Notes: a model not told the origin generated them from the letters alone. Shown: positions 46,368 to 57,225, numbered from the stretch's first letter. The stretch: 64,000 bases of DNA from Cladorhizidae sp. MBARI D1340-BT2 (GCA_028752905.1 JAQNBH010000004.1:33301189-33365188); one strand, 5' to 3'. Translations and numbers: made by a program.

Positions 46368-47781
46368 ACAGGATAGTGGCTAGTTTGGAGTGGTGCTCAG
46401 TGCACCCTGGGGTTGCTTTCAAGAAAGCCTTCTGGGTTGACCGGTCGAGGTAGCCATTTTCCAACATGTATTGAAGCCATCTGTTTTTGAGGATGGTAGT
46501 AAACATCTTCCCAATGCAGGATGTCAGGGCAATTGGCCTGAAATTTGAAGGGGTTGTTGGGTCTTCAGTAGCTGAACTCTTGCCAAAGAGTTTGATTCCC
46601 GCAAACTTCCAAACTGATGGGACTGTTGAAGTAGTCCAACAACAATTGAAAAGGTCAACAAGGGCTCGAGTGAGGGAGGGGCATCTCTTGAAGATTCGGT
46701 AGGGAATTTGATCAAATGGGGAAGGGGTTGATGTAGAATTGGTGTGTCTGATGACCATTAGGACTTCTGCTGGCATAATGAGGTCTCCCTTGAATTCAGT
46801 GGTGGGAGGCTTGGGGAGCGGCATCCAATCAGGTTTCTCAAAGGTTTTTGGGATGGATTTGTATGAATTGCTGAAGAATTTGAAAGCTTCACCTTCAGAA
46901 AACTCTGGTGTGACCCTGCTGGCAGCATTGTGGTCTAGAAGCTCATGGGTAAACTTCCAGAAATGTTTATGGCAGTGGTGTCTAGCTGACCTTGCAGATC
47001 GGGTTTCACTCTTACTTTTCGACTTTCTCTTCAAAGCATTCTGTTGGCGAACTAGTTTGAAGAAATTTCTTGCAAAGGACTGGATCATATCTCTGGGTGA
47101 GCCTTCTCTCTTGACCTTCCTGAACTCTTTCCTTGCCTTATTCCTTAGCTCTGTTACCTTCTTGAGGGCCCTATCATGTTTTTGATAGTTTGTGTTGGGA
47201 AGTTGTTTGGTGGTCCTGTGAGCAGCCTGTCGTATTCCGTACTGTGTGGCAAAGTAGTTGTAAATTCCCTCAGCTAGGATACAGTTCTTTTCATCCACTG
47301 AGGCAGCCAGGTGTATTCGTGGGACAAGATTCTCCAGGAAATAGGAATCACCTTTCCTCCAATCCTCTTCTGTAGAGGGTAGATTGAGAGGAGGTTTTCT
47401 TTCATGTAAGTATTCTGTAGGATAGTTATCCTGCAGATGGAGAGGAGACAAGACTGTGTCATCACCCTGTATGTGGACTGTTGGAACAGTGGATGCTTGG
47501 GGGTCAATCTCTACTACAGATGAGATAGACTTGCAGAAGGGGTTATTCCTCAAATGTGTATCAAGCCTTAGAAAACTTCTGTGACATTTTGGGCAAGGCT
47601 TCCTAGAACTACCAGATTTGGCATTCTTGGCCCTTGTCTTTTGAGACAAATAGGTATTGTAGTCTCTTCCATTCCTATCCTTACACTTGGGGAGGTGATT
47701 TCCCACAGACTTGAATTGTTTTCCACAGAAGGGACACTCTAGGAGAGGTGGGGCAGTAGGTTGTTTCTCACTGGTGTTCAT
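46345..47781 (-). CDS. Retrotransposon ORF, 5' part: zinc fingers and N-terminal RT
   Basis: ATG at 47781. Two C2HC-type fingers near the N-terminus: CPFCGKQFKSVGNHLPKC (about 16-33) and CPKC...H...C (about 63-83), presumed to bind target DNA. A basic coil-like region (about 200-290, rich in K/R/E) follows, then the RT N-terminal motifs: SPFDQIPYRIFK (about 375-386), SNFRPIALTSCIGKMF (about 427-442) and TQKAFLKATPGC. It ends at a TAA just past an A-run, 23 nt inside the next ORF. In R2-type elements these are one protein, so copy 2 is disrupted or uses +1 frameshifting. Confidence 0.88.
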   Translation of the reverse strand: MNTSEKQPTAPPLLECPFCGKQFKSVGNHLPKCKDRNGRDYNTYLSQKTRAKNAKSGSSRKPCPKCHRSFLRLDTHLRNNPFCKSISSVVEIDPQASTVPTVHIQGDDTVLSPLHLQDNYPTEYLHERKPPLNLPSTEEDWRKGDSYFLENLVPRIHLAASVDEKNCILAEGIYNYFATQYGIRQAAHRTTKQLPNTNYQKHDRALKKVTELRNKARKEFRKVKREGSPRDMIQSFARNFFKLVRQQNALKRKSKSKSETRSARSARHHCHKHFWKFTHELLDHNAASRVTPEFSEGEAFKFFSNSYKSIPKTFEKPDWMPLPKPPTTEFKGDLIMPAEVLMVIRHTNSTSTPSPFDQIPYRIFKRCPSLTRALVDLFNCCWTTSTVPSVWKFAGIKLFGKSSATEDPTTPSNFRPIALTSCIGKMFTTILKNRWLQYMLENGYLDRSTQKAFLKATPGCTEHHSKLATILFEAQKET

Positions 47782-47990
47782 TATTTAGGGTGTAAGAACT
47801 GTAGTTTGAACTTTCTCAGTATCAGGCAGAGCAACTTTCTTCCCAATTAGCCAACAGTGGTAGTTTCAACAGTACTACAGATATATCAACAATTGGTAGT
47901 ACCAACTACACTTTAGCAAATAGTAGAGAAATAGCAACTAACTGCACTCACTTACTAACCTTTTTTGTCAACAAATTTTTTTTTTTTTTT

Positions 47991-48120
47991 CACTCACTCA
48001 CTCACTCACTCACTCACTCACTCACTCACTCACTCACTCACTCACTCACTCACTCACTCACTCACTCACTCACTCACTCACTCACTCACTCACTCACTCA
48101 CTCACTCACTCACTCACTCA
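47991..48120. repeat. (TCAC)n between retrotransposon copies 2 and 3
   Basis: 130 bp of pure TCAC. Confidence 0.97.
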
Positions 48121-49734
48121 TATATATATAAACTTCATTGAATTGTAAAGCACAAGCACAAACAAAGCAATGAGGGGTGGAGTTATCCAAGCTCAGCTTG
48201 TCATAATGTTCTACAAAAACATTGCACAATCACTTGGCTCCAAACCGCAAATTAAGTGACCTTATGTCATGACATGCAGAAAAGCAACAATAAAACAAAA
48301 AAAATAAATGATTAAGCAATAGTGAAGGGATAATTAATTATCCTTTAAGGAAATATTTTAGTGATAATTATGGATTATTTTTATTTCTGCAGCACCAGAT
48401 GTTAAAGGAGCCAATTATTGCTTCTCTAGCAGCTTGCACTAAGAGAATACGAGTCTTGGTTGTGGAGATGTTTAGTTCGACTTGAAGCTTTGTGAAACCA
48501 CGTAGATTTGGCAGGCCACGTGAACCAATTTCCAATGTAATCAGCTTGGCGGTGTAGCCTGATTGCTGACATGCAGAGAGTAGTGGTATGTATTTGACCT
48601 CCTTCCTAGTCGCAGCTTCGTGGAATAAGGTGTCGAAACACACTGTTAGTTCCACAAGGCAGACACACTTGCGTTCATCATCCCACCAGACAATGTCAGG
48701 TCTGAGTTCAGTAGGGGTGATGTGGGAAGGGAAATTGTACGCATTGGCCAGGTCAACAGTGCTAAAGGCTGTGTTAGGGAGGTGTTGCGAGATGGTTTCA
48801 TAAATGATAGCCAGAACAGAGTCATGCCGCTCATTGTAACGTCTTAGTTTCAAGGCTATCTTGCAGGAGTTTAGGACGTGGACAAGGTTCTGGCGATCCT
48901 CATGGCACAGGGGGCAGTTGTCAGAGTTCTTCTTTTTCCACAGATGCAGATTTGCATTGTGGGGTAGGGTATCATGTGCAGCATTCAGAACAAATTTGAA
49001 AGACTCCTCTGGGAGAGACTGCACCGCTTTAGCCCAGATGGTAGCAGAATCAGGGGTGGTGGCACGAATCATGTGGCCCTGTCTAGGTAGGTTGTGGAGA
49101 TATTTTAAGTGAGCTTGTTCCTCCTCATTAGTCACCTGCTTTTTGACTGCTACAAGTAGTGCTTTGCGTGAGCGTGATGGATCTTTTCGCATCGTGTCCC
49201 TAACAATGACGGCTGGTCGAAATTTCTGTCGTTTCGCAGCAATCTCAGCCTGTAAACCTTTCTCTGCAATATGTCTGACACAAGGGTCAGCTGAGGTGAG
49301 TATCTGGCACTGTCTTGAGACTTGGAGTCGCTTATAGAGAGAGGACAATGATGGTAGGTTAAGGCCTCCATCTCTCTGTGGGAGGTAGAGCAAGTTGGGA
49401 CTAGCAGATTTTGTAAGACCTGTCCACTTCTTCAGAAATCTCGTAGCTGTTGTCTCTAGGTTACGTTCAATCCAAGTTATGGGGAAAACATGGATGGTGA
49501 GAGGCCAATTGAGCCTAGGACACACACCAAGCTTGTACAGTTTCATCTTCTGCTGTCTTGTGACTGGACATCTGTCCACTGCTTGTACCATGCGATTTAG
49601 AGCCTCTTTAAGGTTGGATCGGGCCATGGAAGGATTTTGAGGAATCTGAATGGGTAACCCAAGGAACTTGATGGTACTACTGCCCATGAAAGGGAGTGTC
49701 TTTCCTGACAAGGTAAGCTGGGGGTCGATGGTGT
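48121..49734 (-). mobile_element. R2-like retrotransposon copy 3, 5'-truncated (1.6 kb)
   Basis: Same 3' UTR and C-terminal ORF as copy 2 with only a few substitutions (for example I/V near 49209 and D/A near 48747). The 5' break is at GGTCGATGGTGT, directly into TCAC repeats. Confidence 0.92.
48368..49732 (-). pseudogene. 5'-truncated retrotransposon ORF: RT thumb, CCHC, RLE
   Basis: About 454 intact codons starting at TIDPQLTLSGKTLPFMGSST. It lacks the RT catalytic YADD and all upstream domains, so it cannot be autonomous, but the CCHC (CPLC...C) and RLE (RPDIVWWDD...VELTV) are intact. The frame is extended a few codons into TCAC sequence, which supplies an accidental start. Confidence 0.9.
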
Positions 49735-50720
49735 ACTCACTCACTCACTCACTCACTCACTCACTCACTCACTCACTCACTCACTCACTCACTCACTCAC
49801 TCACTCACTCACTCACTCACTCACTCACTCACTCACTCACTCACTCACTCACTCACTCACTCACTCACTCACTCACTCACTCACTCACTCACTCACTCAC
49901 TCACTCACTCACTCACTCACTCACTCACTCACTCACTCACTCACTCACTCACTCACTCACTCACTCACTCACTCACTCACTCACTCACTCACTCACTCAC
50001 TCACTCACTCACTCACTCACTCACTCACTCACTCACTCACTCACTCACTCACTCACTCACTCACTCACTCACTCACTCACTCACTCACTCACTCACTCAC
50101 TCACTCACTCACTCACTCACTCACTCACTCACTCACTCACTCACTCACTCACTCACTCACTCACTCACTCACTCACTCACTCACTCACTCACTCACTCAC
50201 TCACTCACTCACTCACTCACTCACTCACTCACTCACTCACTCACTCACTCACTCACTCACTCACTCACTCACTCACTCACTCACTCACTCACTCACTCAC
50301 TCACTCACTCACTCACTCACTCACTCACTCACTCACTCACTCACTCACTCACTCACTCACTCACTCACTCACTCACTCACTCACTCACTCACTCACTCAC
50401 TCACTCACTCACTCACTCACTCACTCACTCACTCACTCACTCACTCACTCACTCACTCACTCACTCACTCACTCACTCACTCACTCACTCACTCACTCAC
50501 TCACTCACTCACTCACTCACTCACTCACTCACTCACTCACTCACTCACTCACTCACTCACTCACTCACTCACTCACTCACTCACTCACTCACTCACTCAC
50601 TCACTCACTCACTCACTCACTCACTCACTCACTCACTCACTCACTCACTCACTCACTCACTCACTCACTCACTCACTCACTCACTCACTCACCCACTCAC
50701 CCACTAACTCACTCACTCAC
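49735..50720. repeat. ~986-bp (TCAC)n microsatellite
   Basis: Almost perfect tetranucleotide array with variants only near its right end (CACCCACTCACCCACTAAC). The long Thr-His-Ser-Leu frame is an artefact of a 12-nt coding period. Confidence 0.98.
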
Positions 50721-50832
50721 TATTATGATGAAGTCTTCATGACAACATTTCCACATCTTTGGTTTTCTCCTGGTGTATAAATGATCAACACAAGTGTCGG
50801 TGTGTAGACCCAACAAACTAGACAACTCTTTA

Positions 50833-51031
50833 CAGGGTTTCATTTAGAAAATTAGAAAATTGTTCAAGGGGGGGGGGGCAACTGGAGGAATCTGGATATT
50901 AAGGGGATGGGGCATGATGGCTAAAGATGTGACAAAGTTTCTAATGAATATTAATAATACAATTTCCAAGGAGGGGGGGGGGCAAAAATGTTCCAAGGGG
51001 GGGCAGCCCATCCTCCCTAAATGAAACCCTG
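50833..51031. mobile_element. ~199-bp MITE, TIR CAGGGTTTCATTTAG
   Basis: Perfect 15-bp terminal inverted repeats CAGGGTTTCATTTAG (50833-50847) and CTAAATGAAACCCTG (51017-51031) enclose G-rich interior with three G runs. Related to 12050-12209. It lies 240 bp upstream of the WW exon. hAT-like by its CAGGG ends; target duplication is not clear. Confidence 0.65.
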
Positions 51032-51268
51032 CTCTACCATTTAAAATGGACATGCCAATGTGTGTGTGTGTTTGTGCGTATCACACTACACTCAGATGGC
51101 AGTGATGGGTCTATAAACTTTCGATGGCCCTATTCTGCCATTCTTTGTGGTGAATGTTCCACTTCCTTGACTCCTCCATGGTTTCATTGAACAGAGACAC
51201 GAGTAGTGACAGTCGGACATTTTTATCCCCTCCCTCTCCTCACCTTCCCCTCCCTCCTCCTTGTACAG

Positions 51269-51466
51269 TCCGAGTTCAACTCCTCTCCTCCACCTCCCCC
51301 AAGTGGACCTGCCCCTTCTACCGTCAGCCCCGCGCTGCCTACCGGCTGGACGGAGCACAACACGGCCTCGGGGCAGGTGTACTATTACAACAGCGCCACC
51401 GGCCAGTCCCTGTGGACGCGTCCGGAAGGAGAAGGGGGAGGAGTCTCTGAGAACAAGTACTTGGAG
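51269..51466 (+). CDS. WW-domain exon of the ARHGAP12/15/27-like gene
   Basis: Acceptor CTCCTTGTACAG ends at 51268 and donor GGAG/GTAAGT starts at 51467. 198 bp gives exactly 66 codons, phase 0 at both ends, matching the SH3 exon. Residues 1-22 are proline-rich (SSPPPPPSGPAP). A WW domain follows at about 23-54: LPTGWTEHNT, first signature Trp; GQVYYYNSATGQS, aromatic strand and N; LWTRPEGE, second Trp and the invariant Pro. WW domains bind proline-rich ligands such as PPxY. GC content is far above the surrounding intron, as expected of an exon. ARHGAP12/27 proteins often carry two WW domains; a second would be in a later exon. Confidence 0.85.
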
Positions 51467-51574
51467 GTAAGTGTGCTCTATCTAAAGTGCTACAGCTAAT
51501 GCACGTCATTAACTAACTGGTCAGGGTCGGCAAGTACAAGTGTAAACAGGACCTTATCTATATCATATTACAAT

Positions 51575-51760
51575 AACCTTCTAAATAATCAACTTAAAAT
51601 TGTCTTCTCTCTGACGTTTCGACCAGCTAGCCTTCATCAGGAATAATGAAGGCTAGAGCATCTAGTCGAAACGTCGGAGAGAATACAATTTCAAGTTGAT
51701 AATTGAGAAGGTTATTGTATTGTTATTATGTCAACTGGGGGTTCATTGAGAATATCGTTT
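51575..51760. ncRNA. Hammerhead-type foldback element
   Basis: Arms about 51577-51640 and 51646-51711 are inverted copies. Minus strand: CTGATGA (51634-51640), a shortened stem II GGC/GTC with loop TAGCTG, GAAAC (51616-51620), GTC (51613-51615), tail AGAGAGAAGACAATTTTAAG; the core is intact. + strand: the CTG of the box is missing (ATAATGA) but stem II, GAAAC and GTC are kept. The right flank to 51757 (TGTTATTATGTCAAC, GTTCATTGAGA) matches 22470-22510. Confidence 0.6.
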
Positions 51761-52019
51761 TCTTAATACTGAACATTTGCATGTTGAATAGCTAGGATGA
51801 ATTCCTTCTACCCCATGCTCAAGAAATTGTATGGGTTGAGTGTATACACAAGCAGACCCAAAAGAAAATGGCCGATGATATCTTTAGTCGTGGATAGTCT
51901 CTTACTGGCCTTTGCTGCTGTTTCTGGAGCCCTTCTTCTGAGGAGAGCTGCACAGGCATCTAAGCTTACCTGGAATTGCTCCGAATCCTTCGCGCTTGAG
52001 AAAGGAGTCCCTCCTGGGC

Positions 52020-54725
52020 AGATTTCTTGCTATAAGTTTCATTGTAGACTTGTCAACCTAGTGCTGTTCTTTGCTACAAGTTTCATTGTAGACTTGAGCA
52101 ACCTAGTGCTGTTCTTTGCTATAAGTTTCATTGTAGATTTGAGCAACCTAGTGCTGTTCTTTGCTATAAGTTTCATTGTAGACTTGAGCAACCTAGTGCT
52201 GTTCTTTGCTATAAGTTTCATTGTAGATTTGAGCAACCTAGTGCTGTTCTTTGCTATAAGTTTCAGACTTGAGCAACCTAGTGCTGTTCTTTGCTATAAG
52301 TTTCATTGTAGACTGAGCAACCTAGTGCTGTTCTTTGCTATAAATTTCAGACTTGAGCAACCTAGTGCTGTTCTTTGCTATAAGTTTCAGACTTGAGCAA
52401 CCTAGTGCTGTTCTTTGCTATAAGTTTCATTGTAGACTTGAGCAACCTAGTGCTGTTCTTTGCTATAAGTTTCCTTGTAGACTTGAGCAACCTAGTGCTG
52501 TTCTTTGCTATAAGTTTCATTGTAGACTTGAGCAACCTAGTGCTGTTCTTTGCTATAAGTTTCATTGTAGACTTGAGCAACCTAGTGCTGTTCTTTGCTA
52601 TAAGTTTCATTGTAGACTTGAGCAACCTAGTGCTGTTCTTTGCTATAAGTTTCATTGTAGACTTGAGCAACCTAGTGCTGTTCTTTGCTATAAGTTTCAT
52701 TGTAGACTTGAGCAACCTACTGCTGTTCTTTGCTATAAGTTTCAGACTTGAGCAACCTAGTGCTGTTCTTTGCTATAAGTTTCATTGTAGACTTGAGCAA
52801 CCTAGTGCTGTTCTTTGCTATAAGTTTCAGACTTGAGCAACCTAGTGCTGTTCTTTGCTATAAGTTTCATTATAGACTTGAGCAACCTAGTGCTGTTCTT
52901 TGCTATAAGTTTCAGACTTGAGCAACCTAGTGCTGTTCTTTGCTATAAGTTATAAGTTTCATTGTAGACTTGAGCAACCTAGTGCTGTTCTTTGCTATAA
53001 GTTTCATTGTAGATTTGAGCAACCTAGTGCTGTTCTTTGCTATAAGTTTCATTGTAGACTTGAGCAACCTAGTGCTGTTCTTTGCTATAAGTTTCATTGC
53101 AGACTTGAGCAACCTAGTGCTGTTCTTTGCTATAAGTTTCAGACTTGAGCAACCTAGTGCTGTTCTTTGCTATAAGTTATAAGTTTCATTGTAGACTTGA
53201 GCAACCTAGTGCTGTTCTTTGCTATAAGTTTCATTGTAGATTTGAGCAACCTAGTGCTGTTCTTTGCTATAAGTTTCATTGTAGACTTGAGCAACCTAGT
53301 GCTGTTCTTTGCTATAAGTTTCATTGTAGATTTGAGCAACCTAGTGCTGTTCTTTGCTATAAGTTTCATTGTAGACTTGAGCAACCTAGTGCTGTTCTTT
53401 GCTATAAGTTTCATTGTAGACTTGAGCAACCTAGTGCTGTTCTTTGCTATAAGTTTCCTTGTAGACTTGAGCAACCTAGTGCTGTTCTTTGCTATAAATT
53501 TCAGACTTGAGCAACCTAGTGCTGTTCTTTGCTATAAGTTTCAGACTTGAGCAACCTAGTGCTGTTCTTTGCTATAAGTTTCATTGTAGACTTGAGCAAC
53601 CTAGTGCTGTTCTTTGCTATAAGTTTCCTTGTAGACTTGAGCAACCTAGTGCTGTTCTTTGCTATAAATTTCATTGTAGACTTGAGCAACCTAGTGCTGT
53701 TCTTTGCTATAAGTTTCAGACTTGAGCAACCTAGTGCTGTTCTTTGCTATAAGTTTCATTGTAGACTTGAGCAACCTAGTGCTGTTCTTTGCTATAAGTT
53801 TCATTGTAGACTTGAGCAACCTAGTGCTGTTCTTTGCTATAAGTTTCCTTGTAGACTTGAGCAACCTAGTGCTGTTCTTTGCTATAAATTTCATTGTAGA
53901 CTTGAGCAACCTAGTGCTGTTCTTTGCTATAAGTTTCAGACTTGAGCAACCTAGTGCTGTTCTTTGCTATAAGTTTCATTGTAGACTTGAGCAACCTAGT
54001 GCTGTTCTTTGCTATAAGTTTCATTGTAGACTTGAGCAACCTAGTGCTGTTCTTTGCTATAAGTTTCATTGTAGACTTGAGCAACCTAGTGCTGTTCTTT
54101 GCTATAAATTTCATTGTAGACTTGAGCAACCTAGTGCTGTTCTTTGCTATAAGTTTCATTGCAGACTTGAGCAACCTAGTGCTGTTCTTTGCTATAAGTT
54201 TCAGACTTGAGCAACCTAGTGCTGTTCTTTGCTATAAGTTTCATTGTAGACTTGAGCAACCTAGTGCTGTTCTTTGCTATAAGTTTCATTATAGACTTGA
54301 GCAACCTAGTGCTGTTCTTTGCTATAAGTTTCAGACTTGAGCAACCTAGTGCTGTTCTTTGCTATAAGTTATAAGTTTCATTGTAGACTTGAGCAACCTA
54401 GTGCTGTTCTTTGCTATAAGTTTCATTGTAGACTTGAGCAACCTAGTGCTGTTCTTTGCTATAAGTTTCATTGTAGACTTGAGCAACCTAGTGCTGTTCT
54501 TTGCTATAAGTTTCATTATAGACTTGAGCAACCTAGTGCTGTTCTTTGCTATAAGTTTCAGACTTGAGCAACCTAGTGCTGTTCTTTGCTATAAGTTATA
54601 AGTTTCATTGTAGACTTGAGCAACCTAGTGCTGTTCTTTGCTATAAGTTTCATTGTAGACTTGAGCAACCTAGTGCTGTTCTTTGCTATAAGTTTCATTG
54701 TAGACTTGAGCAACCTAGTGCTGCA
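52020..54725. repeat. 45-bp minisatellite (2.7 kb)
   Basis: About 60 units with TTGCTATAAGTTTCATTGTA, GACTTGAGCAACC and TAGTGCTGTTCT. A 40-bp form lacks part of TTCATTGTAG, and a TATAAGTTATAAG duplication recurs about 229-433 bp apart, giving block structure. A period of 15 codons keeps frames open on both strands. The upstream 51925-52015 piece resembles 42767-42860. Confidence 0.97.
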
Positions 54726-55655
54726 TAGGCTTTGTTTTGCCTTCCTCCTCATTGGAGCCATTTCGTAGACCAAAACTGCAGCCTCTTGTGTTTGTGTTCT
54801 AACGATTAAAAAAACACCAAGCCCTCCTCCTGAGGAATGGTACAGCTACAATAAGGGTATGGTATTACTGATTTTCATTGGTCGGACTCTAGGCTTCATA
54901 ATCAAACATACCGCCACCTATGAAGTTGATTTTTGCACCAAAATATTGCTCCTGCGATGTGCATTCTAATAATATATATACTTGGTGTATAATTCCTATG
55001 CATTCTGAGATATGAGCAGGAATGTTGATTGTTATGGGTCCCTAGCCAAAATAATAAACTACACTGCACGAGTAGGCTAAGTGCTTCCCTGCATGTTTGT
55101 GGTTCTATGAGTTATTAGCATGTTTCCATAGTGACTGATTAGCACTATTCATATATGTACTGAGGTCAAATGGTCTCAAGCTGTCTGACCAAAACAAGGA
55201 TATAATATATATATATTATATATCTTGAGTAGAGTAAAATCTGCTCCTATGAAAACTTGGAGTATTAAATGAGCTTTAAAAAGGATATCAAAAGTGTGCA
55301 CTGCAGATAAAAATTGAGGGAGATATAATTTTTGGCAGTCCAAAAGGTCACGTTAATTTATTTTTATTTTTAGAGTGAGGCCTCATGGTTGTCTTCCTCA
55401 TGAAATTAGTGTATGACATGATGGAGGTGCATGGATAAAAGATAGATAACTATGCAAGGAAGCTTCAATAGCTTCAAATGCAGCTTCTACACTCGTGTTG
55501 TACCATTCTAATGTGGGGGGGGATTATTTTTTTTGAATATTTACATGTCATTCATCACTACCATACCTTAGATGTTGAGCACTGCGTTAAGTCAGTGGAC
55601 CATAATAGTTTATTTATTTTATGTAAACGTATATGAGGTCTGTTCTAGTAATTAA
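54726..55655. other. No gene seen
   Basis: A/T-rich unique sequence with a TATATA palindrome at 55200-55222. Confidence 0.5.
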
Positions 55656-55659
55656 TTAT

Positions 55660-55920
55660 TATAGGTCCTTATCAGGTCCTTATCAGGTCCTTATCAAAAA
55701 CAATAAAAAGTGGAAGGAAAAAGTGGAAGGAAAAAGTGGAAGGGAAAAAAAGCAGATATTTATTTCGCTAGTTCCAAGGTCAGAGGTGTGGTTTTATATT
55801 ATTGTGGGATACAAGAAAGACGATTGCATTTTTGCTCACCTCACAGGGGTGTGGTCATAGGTGTGGTTTTACATTATTGTGGGATACAAGAAAGATGATT
55901 GCATTTTTGTTCACTTAGAC
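55660..55920. repeat. Short tandem duplications
   Basis: TCCTTATCAGG x3, AAAGTGGAAGGAA x3, and a ~71-bp duplication containing GTGGTTTTATATTATTGTGG and GGATACAAGAAAGA (55790 and 55862). Confidence 0.85.
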
Positions 55921-56084
55921 ACACTATAGTTGACCTGCTTGCAATGTTGTGCGAATCTTAATGTAATTCATGACCTTGTGGTTACGTCCATGTGGGCATG
56001 ACTGTGCCAGGTCATTCTGAGGGAAGGCTCTTCGGGACGAGTTTGTTCAAAATCTTGATATTGGTGAATTTATCATGTGTGTCG

Positions 56085-56570
56085 TGTGGTGGGTGTCATG
56101 TGGCCCCCTGGGTGTCATGTGACACTCACCATGGGTGTCATGTGGCACTCACCCTGGGTGTCTTGTGCCACTCCCCCTCTGTGTCTTGTGCCACTCCTCC
56201 TGTGTGTCTTGTGGGACATCCCCTCGATGTTGTGTAACACTTTCCATGATGGCTAGTTGGAGAATCTTTGTGTTATTCTCTCAATGTCTGTGTGCTTCTG
56301 TACTTTGAACCTGAAATAAAACGTGAGGGGGGGATGAAACATTTGCTCATGAAGTAGTCCTTTAAGAAGTACCATCTGGTTCCAGATTTTGTCAGTCTGT
56401 AACCTTTTGCATCAGCTTCCAAAACACTGTGCATCTTCCAGCCCCTTCATTTTGTATCTTGTGTGTGGCTCAGTCCTCTAGTTTGTATCTGGTGTGTGGC
56501 TCAGTCCTCTAGTTTGTATCTGGTGTGTGGCCCAGTCCTCCAGTTTATCTGGTGTGTGGCTCAGTCATAT
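56085..56570. repeat. Two short minisatellites
   Basis: 56085-56215: GTGTCATGTGGCACTCACC-type units. 56458-56565: three to four 32-bp units with GTGTGTGGCTCAGTCCTCTA. Between and after them (to 57220) no gene is recognised; poly-C at 56931-56944. Confidence 0.85.
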
Positions 56571-57225
56571 TGGATATAAAGAGACCTCCCTGGAAACATT
56601 CCCGTCAGCTGTAACGGCGTCAGATTAATCCCGTGAATCTGGAATACTTCCTATTTATGCGTATGAAAATATTTCGTGCCATTATATATTTTCATAGAAC
56701 TTTTGATATACGGGATTTATTTAATAAAATAAAAAATCTTCTTCCCATTAATGCAACTGACCACGAGGTAATACGCAATCGACTTCCGAAGAGAAGCCTA
56801 CTGAAAAGTTGTGGATGGCCAGCCAGGTCATTCTTGAAAGAGGCTATCATGTTTGTCGAGTGTTCACTACTCTGAACTCAAATGTCTTTAAGGAGAAAGA
56901 TATTTCCAACATGAATCTTCTCTCCACCGCCCCCCCCCCCCCCGCCTGTGTCTCCACGAGGACCACTTTACCAGTTTTCCCCCCTTCTATTTTTTTTCTT
57001 CCCCCCCGCAGGTTAGGATTAGGATTTTTATTTTATTAACAGCTCAACTGAAGTATGGCAATGCAGCATGTCAGAGTTAAGGCTGATTCACAGTCAATGC
57101 AACATTGAAGCGGTGTGAAACAGTGTAACACAATGCATCAATTGTTAACAAACAATGGTTAGCACATTGTCGCAGCGCATCACACGCTTTAACCTCACTT
57201 CTCCCGTGAGTCAGCCTTTTCTACA

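Larger units (their letters stand above)
44248..47990 (-). mobile_element. R2-like non-LTR retrotransposon copy 2, apparently full length
   Basis: 3743 bp bounded on both sides by (TCAC)n. On the minus strand: a run of 15 A at the 5' edge (47976-47990), about 195 bp of 5' UTR, an ORF from 47781 with C2HC zinc fingers and the RT N-terminal part, an overlapping ORF to 44508 with RT catalytic core, CCHC and restriction-like endonuclease, about 260 bp of 3' UTR, and a (TA)n-AAAA-type 3' end. There is no APE endonuclease. N-terminal fingers plus C-terminal RLE is the R2/NeSL-type plan. One frameshift separates the two ORFs. Confidence 0.9.
11948..51268 (+). other. Inferred 39.3-kb intron between SH3 and WW exons
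   Basis: Donor GTAAGA at 11948 and acceptor TTGTACAG ending at 51268 are both phase 0 and on the same strand, and the domains they join are expected in one protein. The interval is mostly minisatellites and mobile elements. It may be interrupted by unrecognised small exons, and an alternative first exon at 34004-34042 could lie inside it. Confidence 0.55.

Noticed and set aside
49650..50780. 376-residue frame of Thr-His-Ser-Leu repeats
   Set aside because: Translation of (TCAC)n, whose 12-nt coding period has no stop; no start or splice context.
52020..54725. Hydrophobic repeat protein (NLVLFFAISF) suggesting membrane segments
   Set aside because: The 45-bp period is 15 codons, so any stop-free unit gives long frames; opposite-strand frames are equally open and units with 40 bp break them.
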